Positions 1-9,778 of a stretch of DNA of 64,000 nt are shown here, in pieces. A program made the position numbers and the translations under genes. The notes beneath the pieces were generated by a model, which saw nothing but the letters and a program-made list of their open reading frames with translations, had not been told where the DNA came from and searched no databases. Origin of the DNA: an uncultured Clostridium sp. (GTDB lineage: Bacteria; Bacillota_A; Clostridia; TANB77; CAG-508); contig CANCZH010000001.1 of assembly GCA_947382445.1 (NCBI GenBank), positions 8,618 through 72,617 of the forward strand, in the 5' to 3' direction. Every line of letters begins with the position of its first letter. Position 1 is the stretch's first letter.

Positions 1-965
1 CAGAATTATTAATGAAAAATGGAATTAATTATTTTGCAGTTTCTTCTGTTTGTGAGGCTATAGAATTGAAGAATAATTTAGAAAACTCAAATGTTATATG
101 TTTAGAAGCAACTTCAAATGAGCAGGAATTAGAAGAATTGTTAGAAAAAGACATAGTTATAACTATTGGAAATTACGAGGTCTCAAAAGTCTTAAATAAA
201 ATTGCTAAATCTAAAAATAAAAAAGCTCGAGTTCATTTAAAAATAGATACAGGTTTTGCAAGATATGGATTCAAATATAATGATACAGATACTATTTTAA
301 AAACAATTAAGGAAAGTACAAGCATTTTTATAGAAGGAGTTTTTTCACATTTTTCTTATGCATATTCTGAAAAGGAAGATTATACAAGACTACAATATAA
401 TAGATTTTTAGAAGTTAAGAAAATTTTAGAAGAAAATGATGTACAAGTATCTATGTATCATATTTGTAATTCTTCTGCGTTTTTGAAATATGATGATATG
501 TTTATGGATGCTGTTAGAATTGGTTCAGCTTTTTTAGGTAGAATATCTGTGAAAAATAGTGTTGGACTAAAGAAAATTGGGGTGTTTAAGTCTAATATTG
601 TTGAAATTAGAGATTTGCAGAAAAATACACCAATAGGATATTCAAATTCTGAAATTACTAAAAAAGAGACAAAAATAGCGGTTATTCCTGTTGGATATGC
701 AGATGGATTTAATGTTGGTGTTAAAAATGATACTTTTAAATTTATTGATAAATTAAGAATTTTAAAAAATAGTTTACTATCTTTTTTTAAAGATGATAGA
801 ATATATGTATTAATAAATGGAAAAAAATATCCTGTAATTGGAAAAGTTGGAATGAATCATATAACTGTTGATATTACAGGTGAGAAAATAGAATTAAATA
901 CTGAAGTTGAATTACAGATTTCTCCTGTTTTTGTTAGTAGTAATATAAGAAGGGAATATGTATAA
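1..965 (+). CDS. alr: Alanine racemase, 5'-truncated by window edge
   Basis: PLP-dependent enzyme interconverting L- and D-alanine for peptidoglycan. The frame is open to the window edge (first complete codon at base 3), so the N-terminus with the PLP lysine lies outside; the ATG at 12 is internal. Visible are the KIDTGFARYGF barrel segment, the HICNSSAF and AVRIGSAFLG segments, GYADG with the catalytic tyrosine, and VGMNHITVDIT near the C-terminus. The usual 'RPG' segment reads RIG, so a related serine/alanine racemase is possible. It is followed at once by the next gene (966), suggesting co-transcription. Confidence 0.85.
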   Translation, partial: ELLMKNGINYFAVSSVCEAIELKNNLENSNVICLEATSNEQELEELLEKDIVITIGNYEVSKVLNKIAKSKNKKARVHLKIDTGFARYGFKYNDTDTILKTIKESTSIFIEGVFSHFSYAYSEKEDYTRLQYNRFLEVKKILEENDVQVSMYHICNSSAFLKYDDMFMDAVRIGSAFLGRISVKNSVGLKKIGVFKSNIVEIRDLQKNTPIGYSNSEITKKETKIAVIPVGYADGFNVGVKNDTFKFIDKLRILKNSLLSFFKDDRIYVLINGKKYPVIGKVGMNHITVDITGEKIELNTEVELQISPVFVSSNIRREYV

Positions 966-1853
966 ATGGAACAAACAAAGAAAATAAGTTTTTTTAAAAG
1001 ATTAAAAATGTCACTTTTTGAACTGGAAAACTACATTGAGTTTACAGCCGAAAAAGTGAGCAAAGCATTTGGATTTATGATGCAGATGGTAATTATTTTC
1101 GGAATAATTATTGCAAGTTCTACTGCTATATATATTTATTTGAGATACCAGTCTCCTAGTAATTATGTTCAAAAAGTAGTACCTGAATTTTCTTATAATG
1201 ACCATAATTTAGTTATTGATGAAGAAGAAAAGAAAGATGAAAATAAAAAGCTTATAGCAAGAACAATGGAGGAATTTGAACCAGTATATAGAGAATTTTT
1301 ACCAGGTGGAAACAATACAAAATCTGATTTAGTGAATTTTGTTAAAAGCAATGAAAAAGAACTAATGATTTTTGCTTGTCTTACACTGTTACTTGAAACA
1401 ATTTTGGAGATGTTTGCATTTTGGATTATGATAGCTTTTCTTACATCTTTAATAGGAATGATAGTTTTAAGATTTTCTAGAATTAAGATGAAATATTCTA
1501 GGTTATATGCTATTTCAGTATATGCATCAACATTATCTATGATTTTAACTATTATTTATACAATTCTTAATAATTATTTTAATATATATATTGATATTTT
1601 TGAGTATTTAAGTATGCTTATTGCTTATATTTATATAACAGCAGTTATTTATATGATAAAATCTGATCTTATAAAACAACAATTAGAACTTATCAAAATT
1701 GCTACTGTTCAAGCTAAAGTAAAAGAACAATTGGATAGGGAAAGAGAAGAAGAAAAAGAAAAGGAAAAAGAGAAGAAAGATAAAGAAGAAAAAAAAGAAG
1801 AAACGGATGGAAATATAGTTAATGATAATGAGCCAGATGGTTCTGAAATTTAG
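966..1853 (+). CDS. DUF1189-like membrane protein
   Basis: 295 residues. It starts directly after the alr stop codon, so translation is probably coupled. The N-terminus (SFFKRLKMSLFELENYIEF) resembles DUF1189 proteins. There is one membrane segment at about residues 38-60 and a cluster of three or four at about 135-230, then a highly charged Lys/Glu tail that looks disordered. Function unknown; DUF1189 assignment is from memory of the family's N-terminal pattern and is moderate. Confidence 0.6.
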   Translation: MEQTKKISFFKRLKMSLFELENYIEFTAEKVSKAFGFMMQMVIIFGIIIASSTAIYIYLRYQSPSNYVQKVVPEFSYNDHNLVIDEEEKKDENKKLIARTMEEFEPVYREFLPGGNNTKSDLVNFVKSNEKELMIFACLTLLLETILEMFAFWIMIAFLTSLIGMIVLRFSRIKMKYSRLYAISVYASTLSMILTIIYTILNNYFNIYIDIFEYLSMLIAYIYITAVIYMIKSDLIKQQLELIKIATVQAKVKEQLDREREEEKEKEKEKKDKEEKKEETDGNIVNDNEPDGSEI

Positions 1854-1876
1854 ATTATTTTCTGCTTTGGAAAGGA

Positions 1877-3673
1877 ATGAAAAATAAAATGAGTAAATCA
1901 AAGAAAGAAAAAAATAACAATTTTAAAATTTTACTTGCATCTTGTATTACAATTTTTTTAGTAGTTGCAGTAGTTTTAGGATTTATGTATCAAGGTCAAA
2001 AAAATAAAGAAAAACAAGTCACTTATGATCAATTATATCAAGATATAATTGATAAAAAGGTTGAGAAAATAGAAATGACAATTGGTGGTTCAGCTGTTAC
2101 TATTAAATATAAAGATTCAGATAAAGAAAAAACTACACATGTAAATTCTTTACAACCTTTCATGGAATTTATAAATGCACAGTTACAAGAAAATCCTGAA
2201 TTAAAAGTTGATTTAAAAACTCCAAGTAAATTTATTTCTATTTTTGAAAATTTATTTAGCTTTTTACCAACAATTTTACTTATTGTATTAATGATTATGA
2301 TATTTAAAATGCAAGGTATAGGAGAAAAAGGCAAAGTATATGGTGGAGATGAAGAAAATGATACAGGTGTTAAATTTAAAGATGTTGCAGGTTTAGATGA
2401 AGAAAAAAATGAATTAATAGAAATAGTAGATTTCTTAAAAAATCCAAAGAAGTTTCAAAATATGGGTGCTAAGATTCCAAGAGGAATTTTATTATATGGA
2501 AAGCCAGGAACAGGAAAAACTTTAATTGCTAAGGCTATTGCAGGAGAGGCAAATGTTCCATTTATTTCAATGAGTGGTTCAGAATTTATTGAAATGTTTG
2601 CTGGACTTGGAGCTTCAAGAGTTAGAAAATTATTCGAGAAAGCCAAAAAAATATCACCTTGTATAATTTTTATAGATGAAATTGATGCAATTGGTTCAAG
2701 AAGAACAAGTAATAGTGGTGCAGAATCTGAAAATAATCAAACATTAAATCAACTACTTGTTGAAATGGATGGATTTGATAGTAATGAGACTATTATAGTA
2801 TTAGCTGCTACTAATAGACCAGAAATGCTTGATAAAGCACTTTTAAGACCAGGAAGATTTGATAGACAAATTACTGTTCCTGCTCCTGATTTATTAGGAA
2901 GGGAAGAAATATTAAAACTTTATACTAAAGATAAAAAGATTGCAGAAAATATTGACTTAAAAGAAATAGCTGGGGATACAGCAGGATTTACAGGGGCCGA
3001 ACTTTCTAATTTATTAAATGAAGCTGCTATAATTGCTACAAGAAAAAATCATAAATCAATAGAAAAAGAAGATATTGAATATGCTGTTAAAAAAATAACT
3101 GTTGGACTTGAAAAACATAATAGGGTTGTTTCAGATAAGGATAAGAAATTAACAGCATATCATGAAGCTGGACATGCAGTAGTTAGCAAATTTTTAGAAA
3201 CACAAGATAATGTAAAAGAAATTTCTATAATACCAAGAGGTTTAGCTGGCGGATATACAATGTATAAAACTAATGAAGATAAGTATTATGTGTCTAAAAC
3301 TGAACTAGAAGAAAAAATGGTTGCATTACTTGGCGGAAGAGCTGCTGAGAAAATTGCTTTAAATGATATATCAACTGGTGCAAGTAATGATATAGAAGTT
3401 GCAACAGGGATTGCAAGAGATATGATCACTGTTTATGGTATGAGCAATTCCTTAGGTCCAATATCTTTAAAGGTTGATGAACCTTATGAGTTACAAATTT
3501 TTGGTGAGAATATTACTGATGAAGTAGGTATTCAAGTTAAACAATTAGTTGATAATGCTTATATACAAGCTCAAAAAATTCTTTTAGACAATATTCAAAT
3601 ATTACATCAAGTTGCTGAAATTTTATTAGAAAAAGAAACTATTTCAGAGGAGGAATTTAATAGTTTATTCTAA
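1877..3673 (+). CDS. ftsH: ATP-dependent zinc metalloprotease FtsH
   Basis: Membrane-bound AAA protease that degrades misfolded membrane and short-lived regulatory proteins. 598 residues: N-terminal membrane segment at about 15-37, extracytoplasmic domain, second membrane segment at about 120-140, AAA domain with Walker A GKPGTGKT (about residue 208; a lysine where GPPGTGKT is usual), Walker B IIFIDEIDAIG and the ATNRPE/RPGRFDR second region of homology, then the zinc protease motif HEAGH at about residue 429 and the STGASNDI metal-ligand region. The start may be ATG 1877 or ATG 1889; the AAAGGA ribosome binding site is very close to the first and rather far from the second. Confidence 0.95.
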   Translation: MKNKMSKSKKEKNNNFKILLASCITIFLVVAVVLGFMYQGQKNKEKQVTYDQLYQDIIDKKVEKIEMTIGGSAVTIKYKDSDKEKTTHVNSLQPFMEFINAQLQENPELKVDLKTPSKFISIFENLFSFLPTILLIVLMIMIFKMQGIGEKGKVYGGDEENDTGVKFKDVAGLDEEKNELIEIVDFLKNPKKFQNMGAKIPRGILLYGKPGTGKTLIAKAIAGEANVPFISMSGSEFIEMFAGLGASRVRKLFEKAKKISPCIIFIDEIDAIGSRRTSNSGAESENNQTLNQLLVEMDGFDSNETIIVLAATNRPEMLDKALLRPGRFDRQITVPAPDLLGREEILKLYTKDKKIAENIDLKEIAGDTAGFTGAELSNLLNEAAIIATRKNHKSIEKEDIEYAVKKITVGLEKHNRVVSDKDKKLTAYHEAGHAVVSKFLETQDNVKEISIIPRGLAGGYTMYKTNEDKYYVSKTELEEKMVALLGGRAAEKIALNDISTGASNDIEVATGIARDMITVYGMSNSLGPISLKVDEPYELQIFGENITDEVGIQVKQLVDNAYIQAQKILLDNIQILHQVAEILLEKETISEEEFNSLF

Positions 3674-3692
3674 GTAGATAATAGGAGCATAT

Positions 3693-3866
3693 ATGAGTAG
3701 AAAACAAGATAAGAAAAATAAAATTGGTAAAATAGTATTAGTTATTTTAATTATAGTTTTTGTTATAATAGGTATACTTGTAATAAAGAATAGTTTATTA
3801 CAAATAAGTAAATCAATTAATATAAGTGAGAAAATATTAAATATTTATTTAAATTCAAATAAATAA
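3693..3866 (+). CDS. Small single-span membrane protein
   Basis: 57 residues: a lysine-rich N-terminus (MSRKQDKKNKIGK), one hydrophobic helix at about residues 14-32, and a short polar tail. AGGAG lies seven bases before the ATG. It sits between ftsH and another small membrane-anchored protein in one apparent transcript. No family recognised; the ribosome binding site and positive-inside topology support a real gene. Confidence 0.6.
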   Translation: MSRKQDKKNKIGKIVLVILIIVFVIIGILVIKNSLLQISKSINISEKILNIYLNSNK

Positions 3867-3879
3867 AACGGAGGAAAAT

Positions 3880-4467
3880 ATGAAGAAAAACAGTTCCAAA
3901 GATATAAGAAATTTTATATTAATAATTTTTTTGATACTTGTATTTGTACTAATTGGTTTAATAATATTTTTATTTACTGTTGATGTGAAAATGAATAATA
4001 TTATGACATATGATGTAAATACTCAAGAGAGTAAAAGTGAAATTCAGGATTCATCAAAAAATATTACTTTAGCAAATTATGATTTATTTAAAAAGTCATC
4101 TGAAGGAGATATTGAAATAAAGTTATCAGGTGATAAGGTTTTTATTAGTGCAAAAAATGAAGAAAAATCTTATAATAATATAGAAGTAAACGTTAAAGAA
4201 AATATTATACAAGATATATTTATAGGCAAAATTGATAAAAAAGAGTATTTATTAGTACTTACTGATAAAGGTTCAATTGGAATAATGGAAATAGATGAGG
4301 CTATTGAAAAGAATAAATTTGAAATAAATGATGATTTAATTACATTTGAAAAACAAATAATTAGATTAGAAAATGCTAATATGAAATTAGACAATGAATA
4401 TTTAGAGACAATAATTATATTTACATCAGATGGAATGAAGTATGATTTGTCGGATTTTGCCAAATAA
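3880..4467 (+). CDS. Membrane-anchored hypothetical protein
   Basis: 195 residues with ribosome binding site CGGAGGAAA before the ATG. A positively charged N-terminus is followed by one membrane helix at about residues 12-36; the remaining ~155 residues are polar, probably extracytoplasmic and rich in beta-forming residues. Not recognised. It closes the alr-ftsH group, immediately before the rimP promoter. Confidence 0.6.
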   Translation: MKKNSSKDIRNFILIIFLILVFVLIGLIIFLFTVDVKMNNIMTYDVNTQESKSEIQDSSKNITLANYDLFKKSSEGDIEIKLSGDKVFISAKNEEKSYNNIEVNVKENIIQDIFIGKIDKKEYLLVLTDKGSIGIMEIDEAIEKNKFEINDDLITFEKQIIRLENANMKLDNEYLETIIIFTSDGMKYDLSDFAK

Positions 4468-4493
4468 AAAGGAAAGAAAAAACTTAAAAATGC

Positions 4494-4522
4494 TTGCAAT
4501 ACTAGAAAAATGATAGTATAAT
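4494..4522 (+). promoter_or_regulatory. Promoter of the rimP-nusA-infB operon
   Basis: TTGCAA (4494-4499) and TATAAT (4517-4522) are separated by 17 bases. The site lies just after the upstream gene and before the rimP leader hairpin. Confidence 0.7.
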
Positions 4523-4545
4523 AATTAAAGCAAAATATTTTACAG

Positions 4546-4570
4546 AAGAGTGGAAGCAAATTCCACTCTT
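4546..4570 (+). promoter_or_regulatory. rimP leader hairpin
   Basis: A perfect 10-bp stem (AAGAGTGGAA / TTCCACTCTT) with a five-base loop lies in the 5' leader of rimP and is followed by a short T/C-rich stretch. Leader hairpins of the GAGTGG/CCACTC type are common before rimP-nusA operons in Clostridia; whether this one acts as attenuator or RNA stabiliser cannot be told from sequence. Confidence 0.6.
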
Positions 4571-4606
4571 TCTTATTATAAAAGTATTAGATTAGGAGGA
4601 GAAACA

Positions 4607-5068
4607 TTGGCAGAATCTAATATTGAGAAAAAAACAGAAGAACTTCTAAAACAAATTATAGAAAACATGGGGTATGATTTATATGATATTGAATATCTTA
4701 AAGAAGGAAAAGATTATCATTTATGTATTTACATAGATAAAGAAAATGGAATTGATATTTTAGATTGTGAAAAAGTAAATGAAGTAATTGATCCTATTTT
4801 AGATAAAGCAGATTATATAAAAGACTCATATTTTTTAGAAGTATCATCAGCAGGTTTGGAAAGAAAGCTAAAAAGAAAAGAGCACTTTGAAAAGCAGACT
4901 GGTAAGAAAATAGAAATTAATTTATATTCAAAAGTTGATGGTAAAAAGAATATTCAAGGTATTTTAAAAGAATGTAATAATGACTTTTTAGTTTTACAGA
5001 CAGAGCAAAAAGAAATAAAGATTAATATTGAACAAATATCAAATGCGAAAAGCGTATTTGATTGGTAA
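4607..5068 (+). CDS. rimP: Ribosome maturation factor RimP
   Basis: Assists maturation of the 30S subunit. 153 residues from the TTG at 4607, chosen because TAGGAGGAG precedes it at good spacing; the longer open frame from 4550 would run through the leader hairpin. The two-domain RimP pattern is visible: an N-terminal alpha/beta domain (YDLYDIEYLKEG, LCIYIDKENGIDILDCEKVN, LEVSSAGLERKLKR) and a C-terminal Sm-like domain from about residue 90. First gene of the nusA-infB operon. Confidence 0.93.
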   Translation: MAESNIEKKTEELLKQIIENMGYDLYDIEYLKEGKDYHLCIYIDKENGIDILDCEKVNEVIDPILDKADYIKDSYFLEVSSAGLERKLKRKEHFEKQTGKKIEINLYSKVDGKKNIQGILKECNNDFLVLQTEQKEIKINIEQISNAKSVFDW

Positions 5069-5086
5069 TTTAAGGAGGAATATAAA

Positions 5087-6184
5087 ATGAAGGCAATTGA
5101 TATGAAAGAATTAGTCGTTGCAATGAAAGAATTAGAAGAAGAAAGAGGAATTAAAAAGGATTATTTACTAGAATCTTTGGAAATGGCTTTAGTTACTGCA
5201 TATAAGAAGAATTTTGATTCAGCTGATAATGTAAAAGTTACAGTAGACAGAGAAACTGGTGAAATACATATATATTCTAGTAAAACAATAGTTGAAGTTG
5301 CAAAAGATGAATGTTTTGAAATTTCTTTAGAAGATGCTAGAAAAATAAGTAAAAAGTATGACATTGGTGATATGGTTGATATTGAAATAGTTCCAAAGAA
5401 TTTTGGAAGAATAGCTGCTCAAACAGCAAAACAAGTAGTTGTTCAAAAAATAAGAGAGGCAGAAAGAGAAATAGTTTATACAGAATTTAATGACAAAAAA
5501 GGTGAAATTGTTACTGGAATAATACAAAAAACAGATGGAAATGCAATAGTTTTAGATTTAGGAAAATTAGAGGGAATTATGCCTATTAAAGAGCAAATTC
5601 AATCAGAAGAATATAAAGTTAATGATAAAATTAGAGGATATGTTTTAGAAGTTGAAAAAGGTCTAAAGGGAAATCCACAGGTAATTGTTTCAAGAAGTCA
5701 TCCAGACTTTGTAAGAAAATTATTTGAATTTGAAATTCCAGAAATATATGAAGGACTTATAGAAATAAAAAATATTTCAAGAGATGCAGGTTCTAGAAGC
5801 AAAGTTGCTGTATATTCAACAAATGAAAATATTGATCCAGTTGGTTCTTGTGTTGGACAAAAAGGTGTTAGAATTCAAAATATTATAAATGAATTGCATG
5901 GTGAGAAAATTGATGTTATTGAGTGGAACGAAGACCCAGCTGTATTTATAGCAGCTAGCTTATTACCAGCACAAGTTTTAGCTGTTGATATAAAAGAAGA
6001 AGAGAAATTTGCACAAGTTATTGTACCAGATGATCAATTATCTTTAGCAATTGGTAAGTCAGGACAAAATGCACGTCTTGCAGCTAAATTAACTAACTGG
6101 AAAATTGATATTAAGAGTGAGTCACAATTTAGAAAAATGTTAGAAGAAAATCAAAAAAATGAAACAACAGATGAAGAAGTTTAA
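5087..6184 (+). CDS. nusA: Transcription termination/antitermination factor NusA
   Basis: RNA polymerase-associated factor controlling pausing, termination and antitermination. 365 residues, the normal Firmicute length without the extra C-terminal repeats. Visible are the N-terminal polymerase-binding domain, an S1 domain at about 135-200, and two KH domains (CVGQKGVRIQNII; IGKSGQNARLAAKLTNWKIDI). Ribosome binding site AAGGAGGAA. 18 bases downstream of rimP. Confidence 0.96.
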   Translation: MKAIDMKELVVAMKELEEERGIKKDYLLESLEMALVTAYKKNFDSADNVKVTVDRETGEIHIYSSKTIVEVAKDECFEISLEDARKISKKYDIGDMVDIEIVPKNFGRIAAQTAKQVVVQKIREAEREIVYTEFNDKKGEIVTGIIQKTDGNAIVLDLGKLEGIMPIKEQIQSEEYKVNDKIRGYVLEVEKGLKGNPQVIVSRSHPDFVRKLFEFEIPEIYEGLIEIKNISRDAGSRSKVAVYSTNENIDPVGSCVGQKGVRIQNIINELHGEKIDVIEWNEDPAVFIAASLLPAQVLAVDIKEEEKFAQVIVPDDQLSLAIGKSGQNARLAAKLTNWKIDIKSESQFRKMLEENQKNETTDEEV

Positions 6185-6209
6185 AAGATAATGTGAAGAG
6201 GTGAAAACT

Positions 6210-6476
6210 TTGAAAAGAATACCTGAAAGAACATGTATAGGATGTAATGAAACAAAGCCCAAAAATGAATTACTAAGAATAGTTAAAGATAAAGAAAATA
6301 ATATTTGGGTAGATTTAACTGGCAAGAAAAATGGAAGAGGCGCATATATATGTGCAGACGAAAAATGTTTAGAAAAAGCAATGAAATCTAATAGATTATC
6401 AAAAGTTTTCGAACAAAATATAGATAAAGAAATTTATGAAGATTTGAGGGGTGTAATTGTTAGTCAATCAAAGTAA
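6210..6476 (+). CDS. rnpM: YlxR/RnpM RNase P modulator
   Basis: Small basic protein of the nusA operon (YlxR family, described as an RNase P modulator). 88 residues from TTG 6210; AGAGGTG precedes it at suitable spacing, while the GTG at 6201 lies inside that ribosome binding site. The family pattern is clear: RTCIGCNETKPKNELLRIV near the N-terminus and GRGAYICADEKCLEKAMKSNRL in the middle. It overlaps the TTG start of ylxQ by 20 bases. Confidence 0.92.
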   Translation: MKRIPERTCIGCNETKPKNELLRIVKDKENNIWVDLTGKKNGRGAYICADEKCLEKAMKSNRLSKVFEQNIDKEIYEDLRGVIVSQSK

Positions 6477-6790
6477 AGTAAATGGTCTAATGCGGTTTAG
6501 CGTCTAGGGCAGGAAAAATTGTTTGTGGAGCTGATAGCGTAGAAGAAGCTATAATGAAAAGAAAAGTTTTTATTGTAATTATTGCGGAAGATGGATCGTT
6601 AAAAACAAAGGAAAAATTTCAAAAAATTGCAAATGAAAATAATATTACTGTTTTTATATATGGTGATATAGATAGTAATAGTAAAGCAATTGGAAAAAAG
6701 AATAAAGCTGTTATTGCAATAAAAGATAAAAATTTTTCAAATGCAATTTGTAAAATAATTAGTGGGGGTGAAGCTATTGGACAAAATTAA
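6457..6790 (+). CDS. ylxQ: L7Ae-family protein YlxQ, needing a +1 shift at CGG 6493
   Basis: K-turn RNA-binding protein of the L7Ae/L30e family, encoded between rnpM and infB as usual. The reading frame starts at TTG 6457 after GAGGGGTG, runs 12 codons to an in-frame CGG (6493-6495), and in frame 0 would stop at TAG 6505. Skipping the C (GGT at 6494) continues to 6790 and yields a 110-residue protein with the conserved segment [14 protein letters not shown] across the junction. The glycine gained matches the near-invariant Gly of GLAxRAGK. The rest ([25 protein letters not shown]) is a normal L7Ae fold. It overlaps infB by 14 bases. Confidence 0.85.
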
Positions 6791-9680
6791 AATACACGAA
6801 TTAGCAAAAAAATTAAAAATTAATAGTAAACTTTTGGTGGAAAAAGCTATATTATTAGGAATTGATGTAAAAAGTCATTTAAGCACTATTACAGAAGAGG
6901 AGGCGGAAAAGATTACAAAAGCAATGGGGAAAGTAGAAAAAGAAAAAAATGTATCAAAAAAGGAAGTTGTTTCAGAACAACCAGTTATTATGAGAAGAAC
7001 TGTTATAATTAATGATGAAGAAGAAAAAAAAGAAGATAAAAAAGTAAAAGAGAAAAAACAAGATGTTGGTTTTGTTGAAAAGAATAGAAAAAAAGATTAT
7101 AACATTGTTTATAGAAATAAACCATCTAAACCAATGTCAGTGGCTGAGCTTTTTGGTATACCATCTAAAAAAGAAAAAGAGAAATTAGAAGAAAAGCCAG
7201 AAATAAAGCAGAAAGAAGAAATTGAGGTTAAAGTAGAGATTAAGCAGGAAGTCAAAGAGAAAGCTAAAACAGAAGTAGTCCCTGAGATAAAAAGTGAAAT
7301 AAAACAAGAAGTTATAGAAAAAAATAATGATAAGGTTGTTGAAGAAAAGAAAGTAATGAGAGAAGAAAACGTTAGAGTAGAAAGAAATAATTCAAACAAT
7401 AATTTTAGAAATAGCAATAGTGGAAATTATAATAGAAATAATAATGGAAATTACAATAGAAATAATAACAATAATAGAAATAATAATTTTCAAAAAAATG
7501 ATAATTCTAATAATTTTAGAAATAATAATAATGGAAACTATAATAAAAATAATAACAGAAATAACAATAATAATTCTGGAAACAATAATTTCAGAAACAA
7601 TAGAAAATTAGATGATAAGGGAATTGATAAAAAGATAAATAATATCATGGCAGTTGATATTGTAGAAAAAGAAAATGTTATTGAATATTCTAATAGGGCT
7701 ATTGATAAACAAAAAAATAATCGTATATTTGAAGAACAAAAAACTAAAAAACAAACTAAGAAAAAAGGAAAGAATGAAGATATTAGTTCTGGAAAATTGC
7801 GTTCATTAAAACAAGAAAGTAAACTTTCAAATGTTGATATGCTTGACTACTATGATTTAAGTACTCAAAGAGGAAGAAGAAGCGAGAAAAAAGGAAAACA
7901 AGAAAATAGAAATAAACAAAAAATATTTAAACTAACAGAAATTACTATACCACAATCAATTACAGTAAAAGATTTAGCTGCTGAAATGAAAATAACAAGT
8001 GGTGATTTAATTACTAAATTAATGGGATTAGGTGTTATAGCAACTATAAATAAAGAAATTGATTTTGATATTGCTTATTTAGTTGCTTCAGAATTTGGAA
8101 TTACAGCTAAAAAGAAAGATATTAAAACTGATGAAGAAATATTATTTGATGATAGTGAAGATAAAGAATCAGATTTAATAAGTAGACCACCAGTTGTTGT
8201 TGTTATGGGCCACGTTGACCATGGTAAAACTTCATTACTTGATGCAATTAGAAAAACAAATGTTATTGAGGGTGAAGCTGGAGGAATTACTCAACATATA
8301 GGTGCATACAAAGTTAATGTTAAAGATAGAGAAATTACATTCTTAGATACTCCAGGACATGAAGCATTTACTAGCATGAGAGCTAGAGGTGCTCAAATTA
8401 CTGATATTGCAATATTAGTTGTTGCTGCTAATGATGGTGTTATGCCTCAAACTATTGAAGCTATAAACCATGCTAAAGCTGCAGAAATACCAATTATAGT
8501 TGCTGTAAATAAAATGGATTTACCAGGTGCTAATATAGAGAAAATAAAAGAAGAAATAACTGAATATGGATTAGTTCCAGAAGAATGGGGTGGAGATACA
8601 ATATTTGTTCCTATTTCTGCTAAAAAAGGTGATGGTATTGACAACCTATTAGAAATGGTATTATTACAAGCTGATATGCTTGAATTAAAAGTAAATCCAA
8701 AGAAGCAGGCTAAAGGTGCTGTTATTGAAGCTAAACTTGATAAAGCTAGAGGACCAGTTACTACAATGCTTGTACAAAGAGGTCAATTAGATGTTGGAGA
8801 TACAATAGTTGTTGGTTCTTCAATAGGAAGAATTAGAACAATGACTAATGATAAAGGAAAGAAAGTAAAATTTGCTGGACCATCTACACCAGTTGAAATT
8901 ACAGGTCTTACAACTGTTCCAAATGCTGGTGAAACTTTCTATGAAGTTAAAGACGAAAAAACAGCTAAGCATTTAATTGAAAGAAGAAGAAGACAAGAAA
9001 GAGAAAAAGGATTAAATGCAACATCAATGGTTTCTCTAGATGATTTATTTAGTCAAATTGAACAAGGTAAATTAAAACAATTGAATTTAATTGTAAAAGC
9101 TGATGTTCAAGGTTCTGTTGAGGCTGTAAAACAATCATTAGAAAAATTATCAAATAATGAAGTTAGAGTAAAAGTAATTCACTCAAATGTTGGTGGAATT
9201 ACAGAAACTGATGTTACTTTAGCAAAAGTTTCAAATGCAATTATTATTGGATTTAATGTTAGACCAGAGCCAATTGCTAAAATGGAAGCTGAAAAAGAGG
9301 GTGTTGAAATTAAGATGTATTCTATAATTTACAATGCTATTGAAGATGTTGAGTCCGCTATGAAAGGTATGCTTGATCCTGAATTTAAAGAAGTTATTAT
9401 TGGTAATGCAGAGGTTAGACAAACATTTAAGGTTTCAAATGTTGGTACTATTGCAGGATGCTATGTAACTGATGGAAAAATTGCTAGAAATTCAATTGTT
9501 AGAGTTATTAGGGACAATGTTGTATTACATGAAGGTAAGTTAATTTCTTTGAAGAGATTTAAGGATGATGCTAAAGAAGTTGCTTATGGCTATGAGTGTG
9601 GTGTTCAAATTGAAAATTATAATGACATTCAAGAGGGAGATATTATAGAAGCACACATTATGGAAGAAATTAAGAGATAA
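6777..9680 (+). CDS. infB: Translation initiation factor IF-2
   Basis: GTPase placing initiator tRNA on the 30S subunit. 967 residues from TTG 6777, chosen because GTGGGGGTG precedes it and the product begins with the typical [15 protein letters not shown]2-N domain. A long charged linker follows, with an Asn/Arg/Gly-rich low-complexity part at about residues 203-278; then a second IF2-N domain (about 390-440), the G domain ([28 protein letters not shown]) and the C-terminal beta-barrels and C1/C2 domains. Coding overlaps the end of ylxQ. Confidence 0.97.
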   Translation: MDKIKIHELAKKLKINSKLLVEKAILLGIDVKSHLSTITEEEAEKITKAMGKVEKEKNVSKKEVVSEQPVIMRRTVIINDEEEKKEDKKVKEKKQDVGFVEKNRKKDYNIVYRNKPSKPMSVAELFGIPSKKEKEKLEEKPEIKQKEEIEVKVEIKQEVKEKAKTEVVPEIKSEIKQEVIEKNNDKVVEEKKVMREENVRVERNNSNNNFRNSNSGNYNRNNNGNYNRNNNNNRNNNFQKNDNSNNFRNNNNGNYNKNNNRNNNNNSGNNNFRNNRKLDDKGIDKKINNIMAVDIVEKENVIEYSNRAIDKQKNNRIFEEQKTKKQTKKKGKNEDISSGKLRSLKQESKLSNVDMLDYYDLSTQRGRRSEKKGKQENRNKQKIFKLTEITIPQSITVKDLAAEMKITSGDLITKLMGLGVIATINKEIDFDIAYLVASEFGITAKKKDIKTDEEILFDDSEDKESDLISRPPVVVVMGHVDHGKTSLLDAIRKTNVIEGEAGGITQHIGAYKVNVKDREITFLDTPGHEAFTSMRARGAQITDIAILVVAANDGVMPQTIEAINHAKAAEIPIIVAVNKMDLPGANIEKIKEEITEYGLVPEEWGGDTIFVPISAKKGDGIDNLLEMVLLQADMLELKVNPKKQAKGAVIEAKLDKARGPVTTMLVQRGQLDVGDTIVVGSSIGRIRTMTNDKGKKVKFAGPSTPVEITGLTTVPNAGETFYEVKDEKTAKHLIERRRRQEREKGLNATSMVSLDDLFSQIEQGKLKQLNLIVKADVQGSVEAVKQSLEKLSNNEVRVKVIHSNVGGITETDVTLAKVSNAIIIGFNVRPEPIAKMEAEKEGVEIKMYSIIYNAIEDVESAMKGMLDPEFKEVIIGNAEVRQTFKVSNVGTIAGCYVTDGKIARNSIVRVIRDNVVLHEGKLISLKRFKDDAKEVAYGYECGVQIENYNDIQEGDIIEAHIMEEIKR
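7385..7605 (+). repeat. Low-complexity AAT-rich tract within infB
   Basis: An imperfect array of AAT/AAC codons interspersed with AGA, GGA and TAT/TTT encodes Asn-rich runs with regular Gly-Asn-Tyr-Asn and Asn-Phe-Arg-Asn units inside the IF-2 linker. It stays in frame and shows degenerate repetition, which suggests replication-slippage expansion tolerated by a disordered linker. Confidence 0.75.
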
Positions 9681-9682
9681 TT

Positions 9683-9765
9683 TGAAAAAATAAACTATGC
9701 CTTGCATTGCTAAAAGTTAGATTGAAAATCCTTAACGTACTTATACGAAAATTTAAAACAATAGT
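9683..9765 (+). repeat. Half copy of a dispersed palindromic element
   Basis: The infB-rbfA spacer resembles the left half of the long palindrome at 61182-61303: a GCATTGCTAAAA segment followed after a short gap by CCTTAACGTAC, against GCGTTGTTAAAA and CCTCAACGTAC there. No matching right arm is present, so it looks like a decayed or half-length copy. Confidence 0.45.
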
Positions 9766-9778
9766 GAGAGGTGAAAAA

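Noticed and set aside
4550..4606. Upstream extension of rimP
   Set aside because: It would be encoded by the leader hairpin; TTG 4607 has an AGGAGG site and gives the normal length.
7420..7611. Ile/Glu-rich open frame inside infB
   Set aside because: It is the shifted-frame shadow of the AAT-rich repeat of IF-2.
9707..9778. Upstream extension of rbfA
   Set aside because: It runs through repeat-like spacer and lacks a ribosome binding site; ATG 9779 has a good one and starts the conserved region.
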